This document shows, in pieces, positions 19,822 through 29,105 of a DNA stretch of 64,000 bases. The DNA comes from Cystobacter ferrugineus (GTDB lineage Bacteria > Myxococcota > Myxococcia > Myxococcales > Myxococcaceae). Each line of letters starts with the position of its first letter. Position 1 is the first letter of the stretch. The stretch is from NCBI RefSeq assembly GCF_001887355.1, contig NZ_MPIN01000024.1, positions 1 through 64,000 on the forward strand, in the 5' to 3' direction. A program made the position numbers and the translations under genes. The notes below the pieces were generated by a model, which ran no database searches, was not told the DNA's origin, and saw only the letters and a list, made by a program, of their open reading frames with translations.

Positions 19822-20295
19822 TCACGCCTTCGGGCCGAGGTCGAGGCCCAGCGCCTCACTCGCGAAGCGGGCCATGCGCTCGAGGAGCTGCCGGTTCTCA
19901 TCGAGCGCATTCCGGCCGGCCAGATTCGTCGTCGACTCGAGCCGCTCGTTGCAGCGCAGATCCAGGCAGAGATTCACGCCCACCCGGCGCTTCGCGTCGA
20001 CATCCGTGGTGAGCAGCCCGATCTGGTCCGCCGAGCCGGAGGAGCGGCACCAGTCACACACCCGGAGCCCCAGGGTCTTGTCCCCCTGCTGATCTCGGCG
20101 GAAGGCGATGCCCGTGGGCCGCTTGCCTCCCGGTGGGGCGAACACGAGGAAGACGCGAACCCCGTGGGGATCCACCCACGCGAGGTAGTCGCGGACGAAG
20201 AGGGGGAACTGGGTGCCCTTGGGCGGTTCGACGAACTTGCGATCCCTCGAGCGGAAGGCGCTCAGGAACTCTTTCTCTGTATCGATGAGGAACAT
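19822..20295 (-). CDS. FBP-type treble-clef zinc-finger protein
   Basis: A 157-residue protein resembling the C-terminal treble-clef zinc finger of elongation factor G-binding proteins (FBP/FusB-like, PF16571). The four likely zinc ligands are the cysteines of RVCDWCRSSG (about residues 79-82) and NLCLDLRCN (about 108-114). Aromatic strands FPLFVRDYLAWVD precede them. Family members bind EF-G and release it from stalled post-translocation ribosomes, which can give fusidic acid tolerance. Whether this protein keeps that activity is unknown. It is convergent with the ketosynthase gene, 24 bp apart. Confidence 0.75.
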   Translation of the reverse strand: MFLIDTEKEFLSAFRSRDRKFVEPPKGTQFPLFVRDYLAWVDPHGVRVFLVFAPPGGKRPTGIAFRRDQQGDKTLGLRVCDWCRSSGSADQIGLLTTDVDAKRRVGVNLCLDLRCNERLESTTNLAGRNALDENRQLLERMARFASEALGLDLGPKA

Positions 20296-20524
20296 GACTG
20301 GCTCCGCAGGTTAGCACCTCGCGCACGACGACCGTGGGCCGCCGGGACTGACGAACACGTTGGCCCGAGAGCGGCGGTGAGGCCAGCCCGGTCGGGATGT
20401 GTCCGGCCGCTGCCAGCCCTTCACCCTTCGAGCCGAGAACAGAAAACTTCGGCGCGGCCGCTCGACCGGATACGGTCGCACAACGACCGCCACCATGGCT
20501 GCGCGCGGTCGTTCTGGAGGCCGT

Positions 20525-21544
20525 ATGCGGCGTCGGGATGTCCTGGCTGGAGCGGCGCTCCTCGTGACGGGGCTTGCGCCATCGCGCCTTCACGCGCGTG
20601 AGGCTTCGGAGCGGTTGTCGCCGCTCCTCGCACGCTGGGGCCAGGACGAGCATCCCGACCTGCACGGTGTCGTCGTTCGCGTCAACGGGACCGTGGTGGC
20701 CGAACGGCACTATCACGGCGCGGACCCACAGGCGCTGCACGATATCCGGTCGGCCGGGAAGAGCATCACCTCGCTCCTGGTGGGTGCCGCGCTCGAGCGT
20801 GGACTCCTGGGCGCACTGGATGCGCCCATCGAACGCGGCTGGCCGGAGGCGCGTGGCAGCGCTGTCGGTCGGGCCTCGCTCGTGGACCTGCTGACCATGC
20901 GCTCCGGTCTGGCCGCGAACGACGAGGAGCCTGACTCGCCCGGCAATGAGGATCGGATGGATGCGGCGAGTGATCCGGTCGCCTTCCTGCTCGGCGTTCC
21001 CTCCGTCGACAAACCCGGCACACGCTACGTCTACAACTCGCTGACGTCCTATGCGGTCGGACTGTTGCTGGAACGCGCGACGGGGAAAAGCCTGCTGGCC
21101 TTCGCGCGCGAAGCGCTGTTCGAACCGCTGGGAATCCAACGCGTCGACTGGGCCAGCGACGTGGCCGGTCATACCAAGGGCCAGGGCAACCTGTCCTTGA
21201 CCACCAGCGACTTTGCCCGGATCGGACAGATGCTCCTCGATGGTGGCCGATGGCGGAAGCGGCGGATCCTTCCCTCCAACTGGCTCGAGACCAGCATGCG
21301 GCCGCACGTCCCGATCAGCGCGGTCGATCCCTATGCCGACTCCTACGGCTATTTCTGGTACACGAAAACGCACCGGCTGAAGGGCGGGGCGGTGACGGTG
21401 CGGTTCGCGTCGGGCAATGGCGGCAACAAGCTCTATCTCGTCCCATCCCGGCGCATGGTCGTGGCGATCACCTCACGCGCCTACGGGCGCGGCTACGGAC
21501 AACGCCGCTCCGAGGAGATCCTGACGGCACTCCTGTCCGCCTGA
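20525..21544 (+). CDS. Exported serine hydrolase, beta-lactamase family
   Basis: A 339-residue member of the class C beta-lactamase/penicillin-binding-protein superfamily. The start MRRRDVLAGAALLVTGL is a signal peptide resembling a twin-arginine or lipidless Sec leader; an upstream ATG at 20495 would also be in frame. The nucleophile motif SAGK (SxxK) is followed by YNS (YxN) in RYVYNSLTSYAVG, and the C-terminal part has a GGNKLYLVPSRRMVVAI strand replacing the KTG motif. The pattern resembles 6-aminohexanoate-dimer hydrolases and esterases more than true beta-lactamases. It probably acts in the periplasm on an ester, amide or peptide; substrate unknown. Confidence 0.83.
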   Translation: MRRRDVLAGAALLVTGLAPSRLHAREASERLSPLLARWGQDEHPDLHGVVVRVNGTVVAERHYHGADPQALHDIRSAGKSITSLLVGAALERGLLGALDAPIERGWPEARGSAVGRASLVDLLTMRSGLAANDEEPDSPGNEDRMDAASDPVAFLLGVPSVDKPGTRYVYNSLTSYAVGLLLERATGKSLLAFAREALFEPLGIQRVDWASDVAGHTKGQGNLSLTTSDFARIGQMLLDGGRWRKRRILPSNWLETSMRPHVPISAVDPYADSYGYFWYTKTHRLKGGAVTVRFASGNGGNKLYLVPSRRMVVAITSRAYGRGYGQRRSEEILTALLSA

Positions 21545-21592
21545 GCCCGGGGCCGCAAGCGCCGTTGGACCTCCTCCACACGGGCGGAGGAC

Positions 21593-23038
21593 TCAGAGCC
21601 GCTTCAAGAACTCCAGCAGGTCCTGCTTCTGTTTGGGACTGAGTGCCTCGGGCAGACCTCCGGGCGTCTCGGGGGGGTGGACGGGCGGCAGGTTCATCCC
21701 CTCGGTGAAGGGCAGGATGAGCTGGCTGTAGCCGTCGACGACGTCGCGCAGGGTCTCGTGGCTGTTGTCGTGGAAATACGGAGCCGTCCCCGCGATGCCT
21801 CGAAGCGGCGGCACGTCGAAGGCCTCGAAATCCAAGGGATCGCCCGTGATGAGCGCGCGGCCGGGATCCGTGGTGAACCACTGAGGCAGGCCGTTGGGAC
21901 CGACGATGGGCAGTCCGTTCTCGTCGAGCGCCGGAGTCGGATCGAAGGGCTCACCACTGGCCGTGACCGGGATGGGCGGAAGTTCGGTGACGGCGTGCTG
22001 GCGCGTGCCGTCCGTATAGAAGCGGAAGCGGTAGCGCGGCAGCTCCACGGAGGAGGTGTACAACGGGAGCTGTCCGATCTGCCCGAGATAGGAAAGCGAC
22101 CCGAACCCGATGTTCACGAACTCGTTGCCCGGGCGAGGTACCCGCACGCGAACGGGCCCCTGACCTGGCACCTGGGTGAAGAGGATGTTGCCGTCTGGCT
22201 TGAGCGCGGCGGAGAGTGCCGCGTGGACGGCTCGGTTCGTGATCTGGTTCGTGGTGGGGCCGCCATGACATGCGGCGCAGGCCAGCTCGAAGACCTCGCG
22301 GCCACGCTGCTCCTGGGCGGTGAGCAGCATGAAGTCCTCGGGAGAGGGAATCTGGTCGCGGGGGACGCCGGCCTTGAGCAGCTCCGAGACGAACCGGGCC
22401 CGGGGGGACGAGAACACACTCCGCTCGAAGTCGGCGATCTGCTTCAGCGGCGCGAGCCCCACCTCGTGTCCCTCGCTGTGACTGAGGATCGCGGCCTGTG
22501 CCTGCTCCTCCAGCGTGGCCGCCCGGCCATCGAGCTGATACGGCCCGGAGATGGCCAGGTCCTCGATGGTTGGCACTCCACGCCAGACGGAGATCTTCCG
22601 GTCGGCGGGGGTGATGACGTTGCCCGCGTCGTCGATGACATCCATATTGCTGGGGAGCGGCAGGACCACACGGACGAGCCCCTTCTTGAGATGCTCATAC
22701 GTGGGCCGTGCCGCGTCGGGGTCATCCGCGTCGATGCGATGGAAGAGCGGATCCCCCGGGTCGGCGGCCAGTCTCGCCTCGACGCTCGCGGGCCTCAGCG
22801 TCGTGTGTTCGCTCAGGGTATGGCACGTGGCGCAGGAGCGCCCGTTGCTCTGGGGAAACGCCTCGCTGAAGAGACGCTTGCCGGCGGCGACATGACCCAG
22901 GGGGGCCTGGGCTTCGGTCATGGCCTGGGCGTTGGTGGCCCGCGCGCCATCCACGTCTGGAGCTGGGTTCGAGCAACTCGCGAGTCCGCCCCATGCCAGC
23001 GCACTGGCCAGACTCGCGAGGAATCGATTGGAAACCAT
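21593..23038 (-). CDS. Dihaem cytochrome c peroxidase/MauG-like lipoprotein
   Basis: A 481-residue exported protein with two c-type haem sites, CATCH at Cys69 and CAACH at Cys254. This is the arrangement of bacterial dihaem peroxidases and MauG relatives. The signal peptide ends at a lipobox-like LASC near residue 22, so it may be a lipoprotein. A C-terminal stretch GIAGTAPYFHDNSHETLRDVVDGY is the family's conserved end. It is longer than typical CcpA peroxidases (about 330 residues) because of inserts in both halves. It would reduce peroxide or oxidise a protein or small substrate in the periplasm. The PheRS-like gene lies 87 bp upstream on the same strand. Confidence 0.88.
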   Translation of the reverse strand: MVSNRFLASLASALAWGGLASCSNPAPDVDGARATNAQAMTEAQAPLGHVAAGKRLFSEAFPQSNGRSCATCHTLSEHTTLRPASVEARLAADPGDPLFHRIDADDPDAARPTYEHLKKGLVRVVLPLPSNMDVIDDAGNVITPADRKISVWRGVPTIEDLAISGPYQLDGRAATLEEQAQAAILSHSEGHEVGLAPLKQIADFERSVFSSPRARFVSELLKAGVPRDQIPSPEDFMLLTAQEQRGREVFELACAACHGGPTTNQITNRAVHAALSAALKPDGNILFTQVPGQGPVRVRVPRPGNEFVNIGFGSLSYLGQIGQLPLYTSSVELPRYRFRFYTDGTRQHAVTELPPIPVTASGEPFDPTPALDENGLPIVGPNGLPQWFTTDPGRALITGDPLDFEAFDVPPLRGIAGTAPYFHDNSHETLRDVVDGYSQLILPFTEGMNLPPVHPPETPGGLPEALSPKQKQDLLEFLKRL

Positions 23039-23125
23039 GTGTGCGTCTCCCGGTGAGGAATTCACCAGGAAACACCGGGGAGCCGCGGAGGTGTCACCGG
23101 GGGCTCGAGATTTCCCCGTCACGCG

Positions 23126-24268
23126 TCACGGAGGAGTGGCGGAGGCCGACGCCCACTGCCAGGCGGAGCCGCGGTGCAGGGCCGCGTAGATGCGGTCCCT
23201 CAATTCGTTGCACTCGGCGTGGGTGAGTGAGCGATCGAGCGCGCGCAGCACCACGCGCAGCAGCACGTTCTTCTGCCCGGGGGAGATGCCGAGCCGCTCC
23301 ACGGCGGCGGGCGGCAGCGCCTCATAGGGCGTCTCCGATCGCACCTCGACGGCTTCCACCACCTCGGCCTGGGGGCCGAGCGCGGCGCGCACCACGTCTC
23401 CCAGCTCCTCGCTGGTGGCGTCCCCCTCGAGCACCAGGGACAAGTCCCTGCGCACCGCGGGCATGGAGGACACCTCGCGGTAGGGCTCCAGGTCGAGCAT
23501 CTGCGAGCGGATGCGCGGATCCTCGGCACGCAGCAGGCGGATGTCGTCCAGGCCCTTGCGCAGCATGAGGATGCGATCCATCCCCAGACCCATGGCCAGC
23601 CCCGAGGTGTGCGCCGTATCGAGCCCGCTCTCGGCGAGCAGCTCGGGATGGGCGAGGCCGCACTCGCCAACCTCCACCCACTCGCCGCCCTGGCGGACGT
23701 CGATTTGCAGCCCATCCGTGGTGTAGGGATGCCGGGCCGGGGTGATGCGCCACTCCCGCCCGGGAAGCAGCGCGCGTACCACCGTCTCCACCATGTGGCG
23801 CAACTCCTCGACTCCGAGCGGAGCGCCCCGCCGTACGCGCCAGAGATCCATCTGGTGGGGCTCGCCGGTGTGCAGCCGATCGATGCAGTCGCGGCGGTAG
23901 ACGAGCCCGGGACAAGCGAGCAACACGTCCTCAGGGGATTGAGGAGAGGTGGCGAGCTGGCGCAGCAGCGGCGGAATCATCGCCGAGGTCTGGGTGCGCA
24001 GCAGCGCGGTGTCACAGACATAGCGTGTGTAGCGCTCGTCGCGGGCGGCACCGCCGGGCGGGTAGCGCAGCCGGTCATAATTGTCGGAAACGGAGACGAT
24101 GGGGCTTCGCCGGTGCGGCCGCACGTCACAACGCCACGCCTCGCGGAGGGCGGCCAGCACGTCGTCGATGAGGCGTTGCAGGGCATGCGGACCGGAGGAG
24201 GGATCGGTCAGGTCACGAATGGACAGGGCACGGCGGACAGCGTCGATGCTGAGAATGCGGACGGACAT
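23126..24268 (-). CDS. Single-chain phenylalanyl-tRNA synthetase-like protein
   Basis: A 380-residue class II aminoacyl-tRNA synthetase-like protein. The catalytic core has DLTDPSSGPHALQ, LLRTQTSAMIP, motif 2 (GLVYRRDCIDRLH...HQMDLWRV) and motif 3 (GLAMGLGMDRILMLRKGLDDIRLL). The last 90 residues (about 290-380, from MPAVRRDLSLVLEG) form an FDX-ACB anticodon-binding domain. PheS core fused to FDX-ACB in one chain is the layout of mitochondrial PheRS, whereas bacterial PheRS is an alpha2beta2 enzyme without that fusion. The usual N-terminal coiled coil is absent. It is probably a paralogue of housekeeping pheST, which is not in the window. The start at 24268 is preferred; 24349 would add 27 Pro-rich residues. 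Confidence 0.82.
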   Translation of the reverse strand: MSVRILSIDAVRRALSIRDLTDPSSGPHALQRLIDDVLAALREAWRCDVRPHRRSPIVSVSDNYDRLRYPPGGAARDERYTRYVCDTALLRTQTSAMIPPLLRQLATSPQSPEDVLLACPGLVYRRDCIDRLHTGEPHQMDLWRVRRGAPLGVEELRHMVETVVRALLPGREWRITPARHPYTTDGLQIDVRQGGEWVEVGECGLAHPELLAESGLDTAHTSGLAMGLGMDRILMLRKGLDDIRLLRAEDPRIRSQMLDLEPYREVSSMPAVRRDLSLVLEGDATSEELGDVVRAALGPQAEVVEAVEVRSETPYEALPPAAVERLGISPGQKNVLLRVVLRALDRSLTHAECNELRDRIYAALHRGSAWQWASASATPP

Positions 24269-24832
24269 GAAAGGGCTCTCGGACTGGAGTGGAAGGAAGA
24301 CAGCTCCAGGCGACGCCGGGTCCTCGGGCAGAGGAGCAGGCGGCGCCACGCTCGGACACCCCCCGAACCCCTGGTCCAGGTGGGCGTCACGCCGAGAGGC
24401 GATCCGCCGAGGGAGAACGGGCTAGCGACGCAGCACGGCCTCCCGGCACCTGGTGGGGCTCGGGGGGCGGCTAAATCGACGCTGACACGTCAGGAGAATC
24501 ATCGCTCGTGGAATGTAACCGCGCTTCGGGCTGGAATCAATCCGGGACTCGCGGAATCGTTGGGCATGGACATCATCATCTTTTCATCCAATTCCTGTCC
24601 ATGCGGGCTCACTCGCTCGAAGTCCATCCAGTCAATCGGACGAATATCCGATACACGGCGGGCGCTTGAGACAAATCCCATGCTTTCAAGCTTCCTCATT
24701 TCAGGAATACTGGAAAATCGTGACATCCTTTTGGGGCTCAGATTATATGGCGCACGGTTCGTTGGCGGTGAGGTGCATGCCTCATCGTCGACGAACTCCT
24801 TGCCACGCCGTACGACCGCGAAAGGACTCATC
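24269..24832. promoter_or_regulatory. Divergent intergenic region before the GH140 gene
   Basis: About 560 bp between divergent genes. The first 200 bp are GC-rich; the stretch from about 24480 to 24830 is clearly AT-richer, as expected for a promoter region of a regulated secreted enzyme. No palindrome or clear promoter could be assigned, and no coding sequence is convincing. Confidence 0.4.
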
Positions 24833-27004
24833 GTGCGCAAATCGTTGCTCTCCCTGCTGTGTCTTTCATTCTTGTCGGCCTGTGGATCCGAGACGACGCC
24901 GTTCGACATGCCGGAGACGGGCTCGGCGCCGGACACGATGGGGACGGACACCGCCTCGCTGGCGGCGCTTCCCAAGCTGCGTGTGAGCAACAACAAGCGC
25001 TTCCTGGAGAAGGAGGACGGCACGCCGTTCTTCTGGTTGGGGGACACGGCCTGGCAGGTCCTTCCCTATCTCAACCGTTCGGAGATCCAGACGTACCTGA
25101 ACAACCGCGCGGATAATCGCTTCAACGTCGTCCAGGCAGTTGCCCTCGGCCCGGAGACCGGCACGGGTGCCAATGCCCAAGGTGACGTGCCCTTCCTGAA
25201 TGGCAATTACACGACCCCCGCCACCACGACGGGCAATGATCCGAACAACGCCACCCAGTACGACTTCTGGGATCATGTCGACTACTTCATCAACGAGGCC
25301 GAGGCGCGCGGCATCTACACGGCGCTGCTGCCCACCTGGGGCGGGCCCGTGGCGGAGGGCGCGCTCTCCGCGTCCGCTGCCCAGTCCTATGGCGAGTTCC
25401 TGGGCCGCCGCTATGCCAGCAAGCCCATCATCTGGGTGCTCGGGGGAGACACCTCGCCCGTGGGAAGGGAGGCCGTCTGGCGCGCGCTGGCCAAGGGCAT
25501 TGCCATCGGCGTTTCCAGCACCGAGGACTACAGCAAGGTGTTGATGACCTTCCACCCGAAGGGCGGGACGAAGTCCTCTCTCTGGTTCCACAACGAGCCG
25601 TGGTTGGACTTCAACATGCAGCAGAATGGCCACAGCACGAGCAAGACTGTCTGGAAGGATATCTCGTACGACTACAACCTCCCGTCGCCGAAACCCACGC
25701 TGGACGGAGAGCCCACCTACGAGCAGATCCTCATCGATCTCCAGGGACCTGGTCATACCAACGACGCCGACGTGCGGAGGTTCGCGTATTTGACCGTGTT
25801 CGCCGGAGCCTTCGGCATCACCTACGGACACAACTCGGTGTGGCAGATGTACGCCCCGGGCCGCCCAGCGCGGTTCTCGCCCGTGAACTACTGGTACGAG
25901 GGCATCAAGGCTCCGGGCGCGGCGCAGATGAAGTATCTGCGCCAGCTCATGGAGTCGCGCCCGGTGCTGGTGCGCATCCCGGACCAGGGCGTGCTGACCA
26001 CGGTCATCAACGATGCCAACCAGTACCAGCGCATCCAGGCCACGCGGGCCTCGGACAAGAGCTACGCCTTCGTCTACAGCGCGTCCGGTCTGGCCTTCAC
26101 GGTGAACATGGACCGCATCGCTGGCGGAACGGTCCGCGCCCACTGGTATGACCCGCGTACCGGCAAGGCGCAGTTGCTGGGCACCTATCCCAACACGGGC
26201 ACCCGGCAGTTCACTCCTCCCAGCAGCGGTCTGGGCAATGACTGGGTGCTGGTGCTGGACAATGCCTCGCTCGACTTCCCGGCGCCGGGCGGCTCGACGT
26301 CGCAGCCCACCGAGCCTCCGGTGAGCGAGGGGTACACGACGGCCGCCGCCTCGGCCTCGCCCTCCAGCGTGGCCCCGGGACAGACCGTCATGCTCTCGGT
26401 GTCCATCCGGGCCGCCGCCGCGGTGTCGGGCCGCAACGTGAAGCTCTCGGTGCGCAACGCCGCGAACGCCGTCCAGACCGACCTCAACTTCGTGAGCCAG
26501 AACTTCGCCCAGGGCGAGTCCAAGACGTACCAGTTCGACTACAGCGTGCCCTCGAACCTGGCCAGCGGCACGTACTGCGTGACCTCGGGCGTGACCGATT
26601 CGGGCTGGGCCACGTGGTACTACTGGGACAACTGCGCCACCTCGTTCACGGTTTCCACCGCGCCCGCGCCGACCGTCGGTTTCTCCCTCGTGTCCGCGAC
26701 GGTCTCCCCCACGACGGTGAGCCGCGGCGGCACGGTGAGACTCTCCAGCACCTTCAAGTCGAACGCGGCCGCCAGCGGCGTGAACGTGAAGCTCGACGTG
26801 CGTGACTCCACCGGCGCGAATTCCGTCAACAGCCACCCGATTGGCAACCTGAGCTTCACCCAGGGGCAGTCGCAGACGTTCCAGCGCGACTACACCGTCC
26901 CGTCGACCCCGGGCACCTACTGCCTGGCCACGGGCGTGGCCGATCCGACCTGGGCGACCTGGTACGTGTGGAGCAACTGCGCGGCGAAGTTCACGGTCCA
27001 GTAA
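24833..27004 (+). CDS. GH140/apiosidase-like (DUF4038) lipoprotein
   Basis: A 723-residue exported enzyme starting at GTG 24833, with AAAGGA 7 nt upstream. The signal peptide ends in a lipobox (LSACGS). After a short linker comes an apiosidase-like TIM-barrel domain (about residues 40-400), recognised by KRFLEKEDGTPFFWLGDTAW and HVDYFINEAEARG. A collagen-binding-domain-like segment follows (about 400-485). Two tandem beta-sandwich repeats of about 110 residues close the protein, each ending W-x-x-W-Y-x-W-x-N-C followed by FTV. GH140 enzymes release apiose from rhamnogalacturonan II, but the family is broad. It is probably surface-exposed and acts on plant or microbial glycans. An intrinsic terminator follows. 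Confidence 0.85.
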   Translation: MRKSLLSLLCLSFLSACGSETTPFDMPETGSAPDTMGTDTASLAALPKLRVSNNKRFLEKEDGTPFFWLGDTAWQVLPYLNRSEIQTYLNNRADNRFNVVQAVALGPETGTGANAQGDVPFLNGNYTTPATTTGNDPNNATQYDFWDHVDYFINEAEARGIYTALLPTWGGPVAEGALSASAAQSYGEFLGRRYASKPIIWVLGGDTSPVGREAVWRALAKGIAIGVSSTEDYSKVLMTFHPKGGTKSSLWFHNEPWLDFNMQQNGHSTSKTVWKDISYDYNLPSPKPTLDGEPTYEQILIDLQGPGHTNDADVRRFAYLTVFAGAFGITYGHNSVWQMYAPGRPARFSPVNYWYEGIKAPGAAQMKYLRQLMESRPVLVRIPDQGVLTTVINDANQYQRIQATRASDKSYAFVYSASGLAFTVNMDRIAGGTVRAHWYDPRTGKAQLLGTYPNTGTRQFTPPSSGLGNDWVLVLDNASLDFPAPGGSTSQPTEPPVSEGYTTAAASASPSSVAPGQTVMLSVSIRAAAAVSGRNVKLSVRNAANAVQTDLNFVSQNFAQGESKTYQFDYSVPSNLASGTYCVTSGVTDSGWATWYYWDNCATSFTVSTAPAPTVGFSLVSATVSPTTVSRGGTVRLSSTFKSNAAASGVNVKLDVRDSTGANSVNSHPIGNLSFTQGQSQTFQRDYTVPSTPGTYCLATGVADPTWATWYVWSNCAAKFTVQ

Positions 27005-27012
27005 GGATTCAG

Positions 27013-27035
27013 GGGTGGGCGCGAGCCCACCCTTT
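27013..27035 (+). terminator. Intrinsic terminator after the GH140 gene
   Basis: An 8-bp perfect stem GGGTGGGC/GCCCACCC with a GCGA tetraloop, followed by TTT, 8 bp behind the stop codon. Confidence 0.75.
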
Positions 27036-27139
27036 CCAGAGACGAAAGGCACCCTTCACGCCCTGGTCGTATCCGACGGCGCGCGTTTCACGCATTCATT
27101 CATCCCAGGACGCGTGACGAACACGCTCAACCACGGGAG

Positions 27140-27688
27140 ATGCCCATGCGTATCGCGACTCACATCCTGGCCGCTTTTGTTGGTTTCACCGCCCTCGTTG
27201 GCTCATCCACCTACGCGGCCGAGGAGCTGCCTCAGCCCAGGAAGCTCACGGTGGACCGGGGCCTGTCCCACTACCAGGCGTACACGCAGCTTCTGGCGGC
27301 ACGGCGTTACTACGCCTTCTGGAACACGGGGGTGGAGGCGTACGCCAGGGCGGCGCTCGCCGAGAACTTCATCGACCTGAACCTCCCCGAGGGCCGGCCC
27401 CAGGGACCGACGGGTCCCATCGTCGCCTCGCGCACCTTCCGTGCGGCGGTGCCGGATCTCTCGGTCTCGGTCGAGGAGGCCTGGGTGGTGGGTGAGCAGG
27501 TCATCAGCCGCCTGCGCTTCACCGGCCACTTCTCCGGCCAGTTCGGTGACCTCCAGGGCGATGGCCGCTCCATCCAATTCGACGCCGTGGACATCTACAC
27601 GATCAAGGATGGCCGCATCTCCACGAACTGGCACCTGGAGGACAACCTCACGTTCCTCACGAGGATCGGCGCCGTCGTGAAGTCTTGA
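27140..27688 (+). CDS. Exported SnoaL-like (NTF2-fold) protein
   Basis: A 182-residue protein with a clear signal peptide (cleavage near STYAAE). The mature part follows the SnoaL-like/ester-cyclase pattern of the NTF2 fold: a first helix with YYAFWNTGVEAYARAAL, an ENFIDLNLP segment, GPIVASRTFRAAVPDLSVSVEEAWV and the closing IQFDAVDIYTIKDGRISTNWHLED. Such domains act as small-molecule isomerases, cyclases or binding proteins. Export makes a polyketide-cyclase role unlikely, and the function is unknown. The gene stands alone and is convergent with the LysR gene. Confidence 0.72.
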   Translation: MPMRIATHILAAFVGFTALVGSSTYAAEELPQPRKLTVDRGLSHYQAYTQLLAARRYYAFWNTGVEAYARAALAENFIDLNLPEGRPQGPTGPIVASRTFRAAVPDLSVSVEEAWVVGEQVISRLRFTGHFSGQFGDLQGDGRSIQFDAVDIYTIKDGRISTNWHLEDNLTFLTRIGAVVKS

Positions 27689-27726
27689 GCGTGTGTCCCG
27701 GAACGAGCGGGCCCTCTCGCGAGCCC

Positions 27727-28662
27727 TTACCTGGAGGTTGTGTTCTCCACCCGCTCCATGCCGTCCCACCGATAGGCCGCGTGAAGCTCTCCGCCGAGGA
27801 ACTCGATGAAGACCTTCACCTTCGCCGCGACCCCACGGGTGTGGGGGTAGATGGCATGGATGGGAGCGGCGGGGACCCGGTAGTTGGGCAGGGCCACTTC
27901 GAGCCGTCCAGCCTCGAGGTCCGCTCCGACGTCCCAGATCGACTTGAGCACGAGCCCTCCACCTTCGAGCGCCCACTCGTGCGCTACCTCGCCATTGTTG
28001 CTCACCAGCGGGCCCGCGACGCGCACCGTCGTCGTCTCCCCACCAGGCCCCTCGAACTGCCAGTCCTGGTTCGGCGGGTTGCCGAAGGCGATGCAGTCAT
28101 GGTTCTTCAAATCAGCGGGGCGCTGGGGCCTGCCCTTCCTGGCGAAGTAGGAGGGCGCTCCACACACCACACGGTGATTGGGCGCGAGCCGTCTGGCGAT
28201 CAGGCCCGAGTCGGGCAGGGCGCCGAAGCGGATGGCGACGTCGTAGCCCGACTCCACGAGGCCGACCACCGAGTCCGACACGTCGAGCTGCACGCGGATG
28301 TCGGGATAGCGCTCCAGGAAACGGGGGATGAGCCGCCCGAGGTGTCGCCGGGCGAAGGCCGCGGTCGCGGTCACCTTCAGCAGTCCACTCGCCCCATGCC
28401 GCAGGGAGCGCACCTTCTCCTCGGCTTCACCAATCTCGCCGAGCACGCGCACGCACCGCGCATGGAACTCGGTGCCCTCTTCGGTCAGGTTCAAGCTGCG
28501 GGTGGTGCGGTTCACGAGCCGTACCCCGAGCCGCTCCTCCAGCCGCGCGAGGCGCTTGCTGACGACGGCCAGCGACATTCCCAATTCCCTTGCCGCAGCC
28601 GAGAGACTCCCCGCGCTCACGACCCGCGTGAAGACGGTCACGTCGAGCAGGCTGTCGATCAT
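27727..28662 (-). CDS. LysR-family transcriptional regulator
   Basis: A 311-residue LysR regulator. Residues 1-60 form the winged helix-turn-helix (VFTRVVSAGSLSAAARELGMSLAVVSKRLARLEERLGVRL), and the rest is the periplasmic-binding-protein-like effector domain. The R-x-T-R-S-L-N-L-T-E-E-G stretch matches the DNA-binding subgroup most similar to DsdC/AaeR-like orphan regulators. LysR genes usually regulate a divergent neighbour; here that is the PhoX-like/cytochrome operon, but 440 bp separate them and no T-N11-A box could be assigned. Confidence 0.92.
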   Translation of the reverse strand: MIDSLLDVTVFTRVVSAGSLSAAARELGMSLAVVSKRLARLEERLGVRLVNRTTRSLNLTEEGTEFHARCVRVLGEIGEAEEKVRSLRHGASGLLKVTATAAFARRHLGRLIPRFLERYPDIRVQLDVSDSVVGLVESGYDVAIRFGALPDSGLIARRLAPNHRVVCGAPSYFARKGRPQRPADLKNHDCIAFGNPPNQDWQFEGPGGETTTVRVAGPLVSNNGEVAHEWALEGGGLVLKSIWDVGADLEAGRLEVALPNYRVPAAPIHAIYPHTRGVAAKVKVFIEFLGGELHAAYRWDGMERVENTTSR

Positions 28663-29105
28663 GGCCGGAGAGTATAGGCACCCGCCCAGGCAAGGGGGCG
28701 TCCGCCTGGAAAGCCATGGGGAGGCCGTGGGGCGGGCAGCCGTCTCGAGGCCATCCAGCCCTACCTGGCATCGAGCTCATCACCGAGGCCACCTGGCCCG
28801 GCACGGTGCACGTTGACGCGGTGAGTTGTGAGTTCCGGGAGCCGCGTGCGGAAGTCGCGGATGCGGCTCCTCCCGCTTCAACGCGTTCATCCGGCAAGAC
28901 GCCACATGCGCGGAGCGCGCACCGCCATGCACCAGCCATGCCGAGAGTCATCGGTTGAACTCCTCGTATGAGCGGCGGAGCAGGCCGTGACGCTTTTGTT
29001 ACAAACATCTTCAGGTCGACTACCCGCCGCCAGTAGCATTCGTCGGCAATCGGAGCCGACTCGGCACAGCCGCTCCGTCCCCTTTCTTTCAAGACGAGGA
29101 CACAG
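28663..29105. promoter_or_regulatory. Divergent intergenic region, lysR and phoX-like operon
   Basis: About 440 bp with no credible gene. An inverted repeat GTCGGC-N7-GCCGAC at 29042-29060, 46 bp before the PhoX-like start, is a candidate operator. Nothing else was recognised. Confidence 0.4.

Noticed and set aside
24866-27052. 728-codon minus-strand open frame
   Set aside because: Antisense to the GH140-like gene, which has a signal peptide, conserved domains and a terminator.
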